The position numbers and the translations under genes are program-made. This document shows positions 13,288 to 23,396 of a stretch of DNA of 64,000 bases, one piece after another. Origin of the DNA: Thermothielavioides terrestris NRRL 8126. Its lineage: Eukaryota > Ascomycota > Sordariomycetes > Sordariales > Chaetomiaceae. The stretch is taken from assembly GCF_000226115.1 (NCBI RefSeq), contig NC_016457.1:4092001-4156000 (forward strand). Reading direction: 5' to 3'. Every line of letters starts with the position of its first letter. Position 1 is the first letter of the stretch. The notes under the pieces were generated by a model. That model was not told where the DNA came from and ran no database searches. It saw nothing but the letters and a program-made list of their open reading frames with translations.

Positions 13288-14324
13288 ATGGCAAGCCCAC
13301 GAGCCCAGCCGTCTTACACCAAAGTGGTGCACAATGCTACCTACCCGGCAATTAACCCCCGGCTTCCGGCGTTGGCCAGCACGGGGAAAGTTGTCGTGAT
13401 TACCGGCGCGTCAGGTGGCATCGGGCGGGCCACGGCTGCGTCTTTCGCCGTGTCGAGGCCTAAAGCGCTGATCCTGCTTGGCCGCCGCCCCGACGAGTTG
13501 GCCAAGACGGCGGAACTAGCCCGCTCTGCGGACGGGGCCGCGGCAGACCTGGTCATCGAGACGCATGCGGTCGACCTGCGGGACTCGCCGGCCCTGCGCG
13601 CCGTTTTGGATGGCGTGGTGAAAGCGCTGGGCGCCATCGACGTCTTGGTCCATTGCGCAGGCGTCTTGGCACCTGTGCAGCCGCTCGTGGAGGCCGACCC
13701 GGCGACATTCCTCAAAGGCTACGAGATGACGGTGGTCGGCACGCTGGCGATCGGGCAGGCAGTCATCCTGGCAAACCGAGGCAGGGAAAGCAGCGCTGCT
13801 GCATCCGGCGAGCAGCAAATCACCTTCCTCAACCTGACAACTGCCGGCATCCTGTTCCCGCCGTTCCCAGGCATGGGCGCCTATGCCAGCAGCAAGCTCG
13901 CCGCCGTCAAACTGCTGGAGGCCCTGGCAGCCGAGAATCGCCACGTGCGTCTGGTGCACGTCCACCCGGGCTTCCTGCGCACCGCTATGTCGGCCGAACT
14001 CGCCAAGACGACCAAGCTGCCTTTCGAGTACGACGATCGTGAGTGCTGAGATTTACTCATCCTCCCTTTCCATCACTCTGTTTCGTCAGTCACTGACAGA
14101 CGAACTTAGTCTCGCTCCCTTCGGACTTCCTCGTTTGGGCCGCGTCTCCGGAGGCGGACTTCCTCCGAGGCAAAATCGTCTACGCCGCGTGGGACGTCGA
14201 CGAGCTCAAGGCGCGCAGCAAGGAGATTGTGGGTTCCCCCAAGCGGCCGGGCAGTGGTGAGTTGTGGCTGGGCTTTCAGGGATTCCCGCGGTACATAGGA
14301 GAGAACTTGCTCCCGGGACGTTGA
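13288..14324 (+). CDS. Short-chain dehydrogenase/reductase
   Basis: CDS join(13288..14038,14110..14324), 321 aa. Classical Rossmann-fold NAD(P)-dependent oxidoreductase; the substrate is unknown. The cofactor motif TGASGGIG lies near residues 33-40, followed by LGRR at the end of beta-2, which suggests NADP(H) use by analogy. The catalytic YxxxK is in the GAYASSK stretch near residues 197-201. The residue usually Ser before it appears to be Thr (NLTTAG). The 71-nt intron has a CTGAC branch site, and exon 2 gives the usual fungal tail (FLVWAASPEADFLRGK, then YAAWDVDEL). The start at 13288 (ATAATGG) is preferred over an upstream in-frame codon at 13180, which would add 36 unconserved-looking residues. 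The tail after residue 290 is less certain. Confidence 0.85.
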
Positions 14325-14995
14325 AGCAAGCCTTCGTCCAAGCGGAGGCGTAGCTGTGCATTCAGATCTTTGGAAGACCATGGACTAGAAAGAATAGAAA
14401 TCATAAAAAAAGAAAAAAAAATAGAAATCACAAAAAAAAAATGAAATCATAAAAAAGAAAAAAGGAAAGGGAGCACGAAGGGGGGGAGAGAGAGGGAGGG
14501 AGAAAGTCCGCGACTCAAGTCCGCGCCGCGATCACTGATGGCCAAGTTTCAATTATCGCGGCACCTGGTGAAAGCCGCGTAGACGGCGACAAAAGTTTTG
14601 TTTCCACCAAATGCCCGAAGGTCCTGGTGAAGGAGTAGTCTAGTAGAGTTGAGACAAGCGTCGCCAGGCGTCCTGCAAAACCTGGATCTGGTTTGGGTTT
14701 TTGTATGGCGAGCAAGGTTAGGAGAGGTTCTTGGTGTTGGGTGAAGAAGCCCGAGTTCCAAGCCCCACAACCCCACAGCCGGCCAACCACTGCGCAGCTG
14801 CGCGGCCAGCCTTGGCGCCGCTCCTCCGGCCACCTGGACCGCTTTCCCGTCGATCAGTTCCAGCCGAATCTCGAGAAACTCGTGAGCACAAACAACGCGA
14901 CGCCGAAGCACGGTTAATGTCCGCAACACCGCAACGCTGGGCCCGTTGCCGTCCCCGATAGTCCCGCCACGGTCTGCGGGAGCAGCTACGACGTA
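14325..14995. other. Intergenic between SDR and CASP genes
   Basis: About 670 bp without a supported gene. The left part carries the A-rich repeat described separately; the right part probably holds the promoter and 5' UTR of the CASP gene. Confidence 0.5.
14388..14470 (+). repeat. A-rich imperfect tandem repeat
   Basis: Three imperfect copies of a unit like TAGAAATCA(T/C) followed by A-runs sit just downstream of the SDR stop codon. It is likely simple-sequence expansion in the 3' UTR or spacer. Confidence 0.6.
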
Positions 14996-17009
14996 ATGGC
15001 CGACAGCACCAGTTCCGGCGCTCCGGGCGCAGGAGCAGCCGCCACGGTGACACCCGCCGCCGGGGGTGCGGTCAACAATTTTCAACACGCAATCTCACAA
15101 TGGAGGAGTACGCTGTGATCTGACCCGTCTCAAGAGTTACGAGGCGTCTCGTCGTCTAACTCAAGACCCGGTCTAGATCTCGATTTTACCGCGCTCGTCT
15201 CTAATCTGGACAACACGGCATCCGAGATCGTGGCGTACCAGCGAGATTCGACCGTGCAGAGGAAAGATCTGGCGCAGAAAACGAAAGACTTCAGAAAGCT
15301 AGACGACGCCAGCAAGCTTACCGAAATCAAGGCCTTGCTCAAGGGTACGTACGATCCCCGTTTCGGAACATCCTGCTGTGGCCGGCTTGGACTGACCCCG
15401 TCGCAGCCTATCAAACCTTCATCGACCTCCTTACCAATCACTCCAGGTCCGTCAACTCGGCCTTTCTACAAGCATACACGGCACTGTCCGATGCACCGGA
15501 TCCGTATCCACTGCTCGAGGCCTCAGTGGATTCTATGCTCGTCTCGGAAGAGACGCTGCCGAAACTTAGCCAAGAAAACCAGCACCTGCAGGAGACTGTC
15601 TCGAGACTCACGACTCAGCTTGAAGACACCGAATCTCGACTCCAAGCAGAATGTGACACGAGGAAGAAGCTGGAGGAGAATCTCGAGAGCAGGGTCAAGG
15701 AGGTCGAGGCGTCGTGGACTGCCGTGCTGGCGGAGAAGGAAGACAACTGGGCGGCCAAGGAGAAGGCGCTCGAGGACAAGGTCGAGAACCAGGACCGCCT
15801 CCTCAGCGAGATCAAGGCGAGCTATGAGGTCAACCAGCGGCTAGGAAAGTCTGACGATGCAGGACAAGGTCAGCCAGGCCACGTCACTAGCGCCGAGCTG
15901 GAGATGGTGCAGTCTGACCTTGAGCGGACCAGCGCCCGGCTTGCCGAGGTGGAGGCTCGCAACGAGCAGTTGCGGCTGGAGCTGGCTCAGGCCAAGTCGC
16001 AGGTGCCTTCCCAGTCCTCGGCAGCCCTGGAAGACGATCCGAACTACATGCGTGTGAGGTCGGAGAACTCGTCCCTGATCCGGAAGCTCGACGCTGCGCG
16101 GGTGGAGAAAGAAGGCTTGAAAAGGGAGCTGGATGCGAAACTTCGGGGGCTTGAGAGAGAGGTCGGCTTGCTGAAGGAGGAAAGGGACGCGCTGAAGTCG
16201 AAGGTGCAGAAATGGAGTGACTACGACGACGTGAAGCAAGAGCTCGAGGTGCTGAAGAGCATCGAGTTCTCCACAGGAGACGACGACGAGGGCCGGGATG
16301 TTGCGGACGACGCCAACGGCTCTGCGAGCACGGGCAAGGGCGACACACTCGAGCAGCTTCTCCTAGCCCGCAACAGGAAGTTAAGCGAAGAGCTCACGAT
16401 CTTGCGCGTGTCGCACCAGGATCTCCAGAGCAGGCTGCAGAATCTGCAGGAGGAGCTCTCCCGAACGAACGCCGAGCTCGAGAAGTCGCAAAGCCTCAAC
16501 GAGAAGCTCGAGAACGAGCTTTCGACCATCCAGGCCGAGGCGCCCAACGCGTTTCCCTCGGGCGCCTCCGTCGCCGGCACCTACGTCAGCCGCTACACCC
16601 CCTCGATCGCTCCCGGCCGCAAAGGAGGGCGGACATCGCCGACATCGTCCATCATCAGCGGCTTCAGCCCGCGCGACCTCTCCGATGACAGGTCCGCAGG
16701 CATGGGCGGCGGCTCGGGTATCCTGCCCATGATCACGGCGCAGCGCGACCGCTTCAAGAAGCGCAACGCGCAGCTCGAGCAGGAGCTCTCGGAGACCCAC
16801 CGCACCGTCTCGCAGCTCCGGCAGGAGATCGCCGCGCTCCAGCGCGACAACCTCAACCTCTACGAAAAGACGCGCTACGTGTCTACGTACAACCGCGCCA
16901 CGACCTCCTCCTCCGCCGCCTTCGCCGCCAACCCCAACCCATCCAGCGTCCCCATCACCACGCCCACCACGCCAGGCTCAGGAACCTTCCCGCTCGGAGG
17001 CGGAAGCAG

Positions 17010-17040
<31 letters not shown>

Positions 17041-17403
17041 GCGCTGGACCGCTACCGCAAGGCGTACGAGTCGAACCTCTCGCCCTTCGCCGCCTTCCGC
17101 GGCCGCGAGTCCGCCCGCGCCTACCAGCGCATGAGCCTGCCCGAGCGCCTCGTCTACGCGCTCGCCCGCACCGTCCTGGCCAGCCGCACCAGCAGGAACC
17201 TGTTCGCGCTGTACTGCGTCGCGCTGCACGCGCTCGTCTTCGTCGCGCTCTTCTGGATGGGCGCCGCCGACGCGGACCGCCAGAGCTTGGCCGGCGGCGC
17301 TGCGGGGCTGGCTGCTGCTGGGGTGGGGCCGGGGCCGAGGGCCGGTGTGGGCGCTGCCAAGGGGTTGAAGGCGGCTGCTGCGGGCGGGGTGGGCGGCGGG
17401 TGA
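14996..17403 (+). CDS. CASP/Coy1 Golgi coiled-coil membrane protein
   Basis: CDS join(14996..15107,15177..15344,15407..17403), 758 aa. A tail-anchored Golgi protein of the CASP (CUX1-related) family, known to act with golgins and SNAREs in intra-Golgi transport. After a short Ala/Gly-rich start comes the conserved N-terminal block (ISQWRN, LDFTALVSNLD, DAPDPYPLLE), then a long coiled coil (about residues 130-480) broken by a Gly/Ser/Pro-rich linker. The C-terminal CASP domain has the hallmark TAQRDRFKKRNAQLE, and one membrane helix lies near residues 692-711 (LFALYCVALHALVFVALFWM). Intron 1 (15108-15176) has CTAAC and joins SQWR to NLDF; intron 2 (15345-15406) has CTGAC and joins ALLK to AYQTF. 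A run of Gly near residues 635-645 comes from a GGC repeat. The residues after the helix are Gly/Ala-rich, longer than usual. Confidence 0.93.
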
Positions 17404-18809
17404 GGGGGAGAAAGGGGCGGGGGAAGGGATGAGTGAGTGGGAGAGGTGGAATCGGTAGTCGTCACTCTGCTGTGTCGGTGTGTGGAGCTGACGGATCCGC
17501 GGACTGCGGGCTGCGGACCGTCACCAGACCGGCACGCCTACACGGCAACTATGTTCTTGGGATCGGACGGTAAACCGGCCCGAGAGTTATGTGGCGCGTC
17601 TACATGGGCAGGCTGTGGTTTCGGTGTTCAAATCTTACACGGATGGATACACGCATGGTTTGCGGCAGGAGCGGGAAGGAAGGCGTGAGTGGTCGACGCG
17701 GGCCGGTGAGGGGATCCTGCAATCTTAAAGCGACGGGCGGTCCAGCGCGAGGCGGCCAGCCGTCTCGACGGGCGGCTGCGGACACGGGGCCCCGGGATTG
17801 GCTGCCGGCGTGGCGCCACCGTCCTCCCCATGCACCCATGTGGTGGGCCTTTACTTGGTAATGTTGATGGAGTGGAGGGCATGGGACTGTGTATTTCTCT
17901 GTATCATACCTCGATGATGTGGATGTGTCATGGTTCATACGGCGCGAAGCTTGACGTGTTCTGTTGGGGAATACAATGCTTTGCCGAGAGCGATGGAGCA
18001 GGAGTTGCGGATAAAACAGCGAGCGGCTAATGGTTACGTGTAAGAGACTCAATTTGAAGCTCGAGCATCACAACGGGCCTGTGTGAAGTCGCACTCAAAC
18101 AGGACGCCGCGCCGGCGACCCGTCAATGTGAGTGAGAAAACAGAGCTTCTCCGACAATCTCCGTGCCGACTCATCCGTGTCCCACTCACAGTGGACAGAT
18201 GGCAAGCCAGCTTTGCCCTGCCGATGGACTTTACCGTGCGTCTAGACATCCAGATATAGCATGTCTGTCCAGGACTCCCTCCCTCCCTCCACAGAAAAAA
18301 AAAAAAGGAAGCCGCAACGGCAGGCCTCGCTTCCTCCACCGTCCCACGCGCCCGTAAGACATGCAGCGGGAAGGAGTGGAACTGGCAGGGGGTAAACCGG
18401 GAATGCAACGACGGGATAGGACACGCGAGACCTGGCCGCGGCGGGCGGCCAGCGTCTAAATACTGCAGGGGACCGAGTGTTTTGCTGGCTGGGAAGTGCC
18501 CGCTGCAGGGTCGTTTACTACGCATTAACCAGGGCTTTTGCCACGAGGATTGATGGCATCAGCTGGCTGGCGTCGAGACAGAGATCCGGCCGAAGCGAGT
18601 GCCAAGAGACCAGGCTTTTTGGCGAGCGAGTCCGCGGTATGCTGCTGCAAGATTGTTTCGGCCGTCGAGTATTGCGTACTTGGTAAACAGACACAGATGC
18701 GTAAGGCGTGCTGGGGAAAACAAGAGTCCCTGCAGGAGCGGGGTTGGAGGTATGATGAATTGGGATTGTTGCGAGGGAGGCGACTCATTCATCTCGCCGG
18801 ATATGAAAA
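17404..18809. other. Intergenic, no supported gene
   Basis: No frame here shows a recognisable domain. A CCTCCCTCC pyrimidine run followed by an A-run lies near 18278-18306. The stretch separates CASP from the inverted-repeat element. Confidence 0.5.
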
Positions 18810-19750
18810 CCTTAGCGCGCCAGGGGGGGGTGGCAAAATGATCTCTGGGACCATTTTGGAGCGTCAAGATATTTCGCCTGGAAAACAGGCTCCTACCGGT
18901 CCCGAGTTCAAAATATCTTTCGAAGAAAATGATTTTCAACTAAGAGGATTAATTTAAATCAAATAGGAATTTAAAGAGTAAAAATATCTTATAGTAAAAA
19001 TAATCTTTTACTAATAGGATTATTTTAAATAGATATTAATATTAGTAATTAAAGATAATTTTTAATAAGAAAAAGAAATTTAAAATTTAAAATAATTTTA
19101 ATTAATTTAAAATCAACTTTTAGATAAAAGATTATCTTTTAAAATTTTATTACCTATATATAAAAGTAAACTCTCTTATCTATTCTAAGCCCTCTACCCT
19201 TTTTTATCTCTTCTTTCCTCTACTTCTCTCTTCTCTTTTTTTTTCTTCTTTTCTTTTTTTTTTTAGTTGAAAAAACTGGACTCTACGAGGAATCGAACTC
19301 AAGACCTATACAATACAAGCTTACGGATTTACCATTATACTACGAGACTACGAGATTACGATTTCACAGTTATACTTTTGAATTTCACACTTATCTAGAG
19401 GGCTTAAGCTAAGGGGCAGTAGGTTAGAGAATATAGAAAAGAGGTAAAAGCTATCTTAGAGATAGAAAATCATTTTTAGAGAAAAGAATCTTTAAACTAA
19501 AAAAAAGGTTTAACTTTAAAATCCTTCTATAGATCTAAGATATATATAATAGAAAACTAGTATAGTGATTATTTTACTATTAAATATATAATTTATATAA
19601 GTAGTTCTTATATTATATAATGATTTTAGCTCTACGATAGTAGTAGTAATCCTTTTTATAATATAAAGTATATTGTGAACTAAAAAACTATTTTAGCTCT
19701 AGAAAACTATAGTAGAGATGATTTTGCTACCCCCCCCTGGCGCGCTAAGG
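18810..19750. mobile_element. AT-rich, RIP-like element with terminal inverted repeats (non-autonomous transposon relic)
   Basis: The left end (18810-18846) and the reverse complement of the right end (about 19714-19750) match over roughly 37 nt with about two differences: CCTTAGCGCGCCA, eight G, then T(G/A)GCAAAAT(G/C)ATCTCT. The interior from about 18905 to 19735 is strikingly AT-rich beside GC-rich flanks and has no long open frame, as expected after repeat-induced point mutation (C to T / G to A). One of the end differences is G to A. TA lies directly outside the GCGCGCC ends on both sides, which would fit a Tc1/mariner target duplication, but the matching CCT/AGG outside it makes the exact boundary ambiguous. 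No transposase remains, so a MITE or deleted element is likely. The family is not recognised. Confidence 0.75.
19278..19349 (-). pseudogene. tRNA-like sequence (degenerate tRNA or SINE head)
   Basis: Read on the minus strand, this has a perfect A-box (TAGTATAATGG fits TRGYNNARNNG), a near-perfect B-box (AGTTCGATTCC, one G to A change from GGTTCGANTCC) at the expected spacing, and a run of six T a few bases past the 3' end, like a Pol III terminator. The acceptor, anticodon and T stems pair poorly, so I do not call it functional or assign an anticodon. The mismatches could reflect RIP. It sits inside the AT-rich element. Confidence 0.45.
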
Positions 19751-21263
19751 AAGTTCCAGGAAAAGAAGCGGATGCTGACGTTTCCGCTGTCGGTAGCCGC
19801 GAACCCGAGAGGAAGCTAACAAAGTACGCAGCTGCTTATACGAGCAACATACCGCCGGCCCGTGGAATTAGGGCACCAGCACCGTATACTACCCAGGAAG
19901 GGCTCCGTGCAGAACGAGATCGGGGATCTTCAATGCTAGATCTTGGTTACTAACAAAAGTTGGGTTGGTCTGGGATGAAGGTGGGTTAATCCGGAGCCGC
20001 GAGATCCCGTCTGCAACATCAGCGTTGACAAGCGGAGCCGTGCCGTGGAAATCCAGGCGATTAGCGCGGGCGGCTAATGGCGGCAGCCGAGGCGGGCAAA
20101 AATAGCTCGGCCAATGGATGCGCAGGAATTTGTGGGTTAAATTCGATAGGTTGCGGTAAATTAGCCCAATTTCCTTGCTGTGCTATTCTGGAAGCGCGAT
20201 CTGATAAGCGCACACCTGGCGCCCGAAATGTTCTGCGGAGCCGGAATTGTATGGAATACTGCGTGCAGAAGTAAGTAAATCGCAGCGCACGAAGGTCCAG
20301 TTGAGTTGGAGAATCAGAGATGCTTAGCTATGCAGTCTATTCTGTGCCACATAGAACTTTGCGAGTGTTGTGTAGAAGCTTTATCTGGTTTATACTAGGC
20401 CCTGAATGCCTGCTCCAGGTACAGATCGATCCAGGGTTCTGCATCCGATATGCGAGAAGCGAACTCACCTCGTTACTTTGAACTCTTGATGTCTCCATAC
20501 CTAATCCATCACTGAACATCAGCCAGGTTATTTTGACATTGCACGCAGTTTTCTCCGCTTCCCGCGCACAGAGAGTGGCTCAGTTGTCGTGGAAACTTCC
20601 ACTGCGTCTTCGAAGATCGGCGCATACCGCCCAAGGCCCAAAGTTTGGAAAACACGCGCCCCTCGCAGCACAGGGGTGCACCTATAAATACAGAGGAGCC
20701 AAAAGAAGGTTGAGGCGGAAACGGCGCTTGCAGGGGGTCAGATGGACATGGGGGGTCGGCCAGCCCCTCCAATGTTGACTGGCAGCTCCAGCGGCCAGTT
20801 GCATCGCAGCATTCGGATCCAGGGACCTCTTCCTCCCGCAATAGCGGGGCCCTCGGCGGCTGCTCGCCGGACTAGCGAGCCTGTGCATGCTCGGCCCTGG
20901 ACGGAAAGAATGCCAGCCGCGGAGGATCTGGAAAGGCGGCTACCCGCCGCGCCATGTGCCGCCATGTCCGGAGAGTGGTATAATACTCAACCAGCCTCTC
21001 CATGATGAGCTTGCTGTCCACCGTGTGCATTCCGCCTTCATCACGACTCCATACCGGTATATACCATCCGGCCGAAATATCCATCTCAACCCCCACTCGG
21101 ATCGGCCTCGTCTTTCCTTTTTGTCTCCTGTTTCTTATTCCCTACGCTCCGTCTGGTCCTCAGCTGCTCCTCCGGCTTCTTGGATTTCCTTCCTGATTCG
21201 TGATACCCCTCCATCGATCTGCAGTCAACTGCCTGCACCGACGAGACTCCGGCAGCCACAACG
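19751..21263. other. Intergenic, upstream region of the DUF3455 gene
   Basis: No supported gene. A TATA-like TATAAATA lies at 20683-20690 and a pyrimidine-rich stretch at about 21105-21200 precedes the DUF3455 start; these may belong to its promoter and 5' UTR. Confidence 0.45.
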
Positions 21264-22187
21264 ATGCATGCCTCATTACTCCTCGTGTCGGCGCTTAGCG
21301 CCTCCGTCTGCGCCGCTCCCACGTTCCCCACCATCAGCGCAGACACAGCCGTGCCAGACGGCATCAACGCGGTCGCCGACTACTTCAACTTGTTGGCCAC
21401 CAAGGTCCAGGAAAGCAGGTTGCTGGACAAGGCGCCGGCTTGCGACCTCTCCCAGGCCGTTCTCCGTAGGCTCCTCCTCCCCTCGGAGCTTCCTCCGCCA
21501 GCACCGAACACCAAACTGACAAGCTCCAGCCTCATCCAGCCTCCCACCACCCTCCCCCGGCGTCAGACTCAAGCACATCGCCATCGGCCGCGGCACCCAA
21601 AACTACACGTGCAGCACGGGCAACCCAAGCGACGCGCCCAAAGCCATCGGCGCCCTCGCAACGCTCTTCAACGCCTCCTGCCTCGCCACCACCGACCTGG
21701 ACCTCGCGTCGGCGCTCGCGCGGGCCGCCCTGCGCTTCGACCTGACGCAGAGCCAGACGGCGCAGAAGCTGGTCCCGTCGGACCTGGCCGTCAGCGGCCG
21801 GCACTTCTTCCTGGGCGACGGCACGCCCTTCTTCGACCTGGACGTCTCGCCGACCTGGCAGCTGGGCGAGCTGCCGTGCGCCAAGAACGGCAGCGCGCCG
21901 GCGCCGGCCGACGCGCCCAAGGGCCTGAACGGCGAGCCGGCCGTGCCGTGGCTCAAACTCACCGCCAAGCAGGGCGCCACCGGCGGCCTGCAGGAGGTCT
22001 ACCGCGTCAAGACCGTCGGCGGCAGCGCGCCGGCCACGTGCGAGGGCATGGCGGCGAGTTTCGAGGTGCAGTATGCGGCGCTGTGAGTAGTGGTCACCCC
22101 CTGAACGCACTACTGCCTTCTCCCCCGGAGATGGTGAGCTTGGCGCTGACAGGTCGTGATGCCAGATACTGGTTTTACGCCAAGTAA
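21264..22187 (+). CDS. Secreted DUF3455-family protein
   Basis: CDS join(21264..21465,21530..22082,22166..22187), 258 aa. The function is unknown; this fungal family is often mislabelled malate dehydrogenase in databases. A signal peptide is evident (MHASLLLVSALSASVCAAP, cleavage probably after residue 17-18), so the protein should be secreted. Family marks are IAIGRGTQNYTC, WLKL with a following GG, EVYRVKT, and the ending EVQYAALYWFY. Intron 1 (21466-21529) has CTGAC, and removing it gives AVLPSSSLPPPSPGVRLKH, the usual Pro-rich linker. Intron 2 (22083-22165) restores the YWFY ending. Without this splicing the frame stops early after QYAAL. The acceptor of intron 1 has nearby alternatives, so two or three residues there are less certain. 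Confidence 0.85.
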   Translation: MHASLLLVSALSASVCAAPTFPTISADTAVPDGINAVADYFNLLATKVQESRLLDKAPACDLSQAVLRRLLLPSELPPPAPNTKLTSSSLIQPPTTLPRRQTQAHRHRPRHPKLHVQHGQPKRRAQSHRRPRNALQRLLPRHHRPGPRVGARAGRPALRPDAEPDGAEAGPVGPGRQRPALLPGRRHALLRPGRLADLAAGRAAVRQERQRAGAGRRAQGPERRAGRAVAQTHRQAGRHRRPAGGLPRQDRRRQRAGHVRGHGGEFRGAVCGAVSSGHPLNALLPSPPEMVSLALTGRDARYWFYAK

Positions 22188-23396
22188 AACATGGCGGGTA
22201 GCTGCGAGTCGGGAGCCTGAAGGGGTGAGATAGTAAAAATTGTATCGGTATGGGAGGATATCTGTATTGTTGCGTGCATATTGCATCTGCGTTGCGGGCG
22301 TTCAGGGTCTTTGGGGATTCACCTTTTATTGCCTCGACTCGGTACTCCTCGGTCCATACTTTAATGGAGCGGCTGCGGCTTTGCCTGGAGCAAAGGAAGG
22401 ACGGCAATGCAAGTTTGGGCAAGGAGGACACACATACTTACATGTACAGTACATATTGCACATACTCCTAAATAGGTAAATAGCAGCAGAATGTTCTCAG
22501 AAATCCGTGCTCAACCTTGCGCCCGCGCACTGTCTCTCTGTATTGCCGAAGTTGGAGACTGGTGGAAAACCGGCATCGGCATGAGAGACGTAATGCTGTT
22601 AGCACAACTTAACCTCGTATATGTGCAATCGTGAGATGAGTCCGAGGTGAGTAACAGAGGGAAAGGCTTCGCGTGGGATGGCTGTTGCAACGCGGGGAAG
22701 TGTAAGGGTTGGGTTAGGGGGGAGAGGGCAGGTTCATGTTCAATGTTGGTCAGGGTTGCGTGTGCGAAACTTTACCCAACTTACCGTTACATTTAAGCAC
22801 ATTAACGTAAACTTCCGCTGGCGCCTAACCTCAGGTAACTACCACTTAGGGCAAAATCACCCCAGTTCAGTCCAACCGACACATCGCCTCAACTGAGAGC
22901 AGACGAACAAAAAGAGCCCCGACAGGAAACACAACCGGGTGCAGAATTCTGTTCCAATGGGCGATCGTAGCTGAGTAGCTGAGCGCTGGTTGGTCCTAAG
23001 AGACACTCGGGCAAATCAGGCACCCAAAGCGGCTCAAATTTTCTCGAAATGAGAAGGAGGCTACCTACGGCTCCTCTGCTCTCATCGGCCTCGTCACGAT
23101 TTATCTCGCCCCTGTTGCCGATTTCCTTTCCTACCGCGCATGCGCAGCCACTTTCTTCTCAGAAATCGTGCCAGGCAGCCGTGGCTAAATCGGTAGCTGT
23201 CGCTTTGGACTCCACCCCGCAGCCTGCGACTCATCTTCGCGTTCACCCTTCCGAAACAGAAACCCAGGCGCTGGGTAGAGACGACCAGCGCTCTCTAGAG
23301 CGCTTGTCACTTTCAGAAGAGAGTTGGAGAACACCTGTACAGAATCTCATCGAGACATTGCCAGCTAAGAAGATACAATCTTCACAACCCGCAAAA
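22188..23396. other. Spacer and 5' region of the NIF phosphatase gene
   Basis: No separate gene is seen. From 23049 the reading frame is open and in phase with the NIF gene, so this end may be either 5' UTR or an alternative N-terminal extension (see the NIF entry). Confidence 0.5.
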
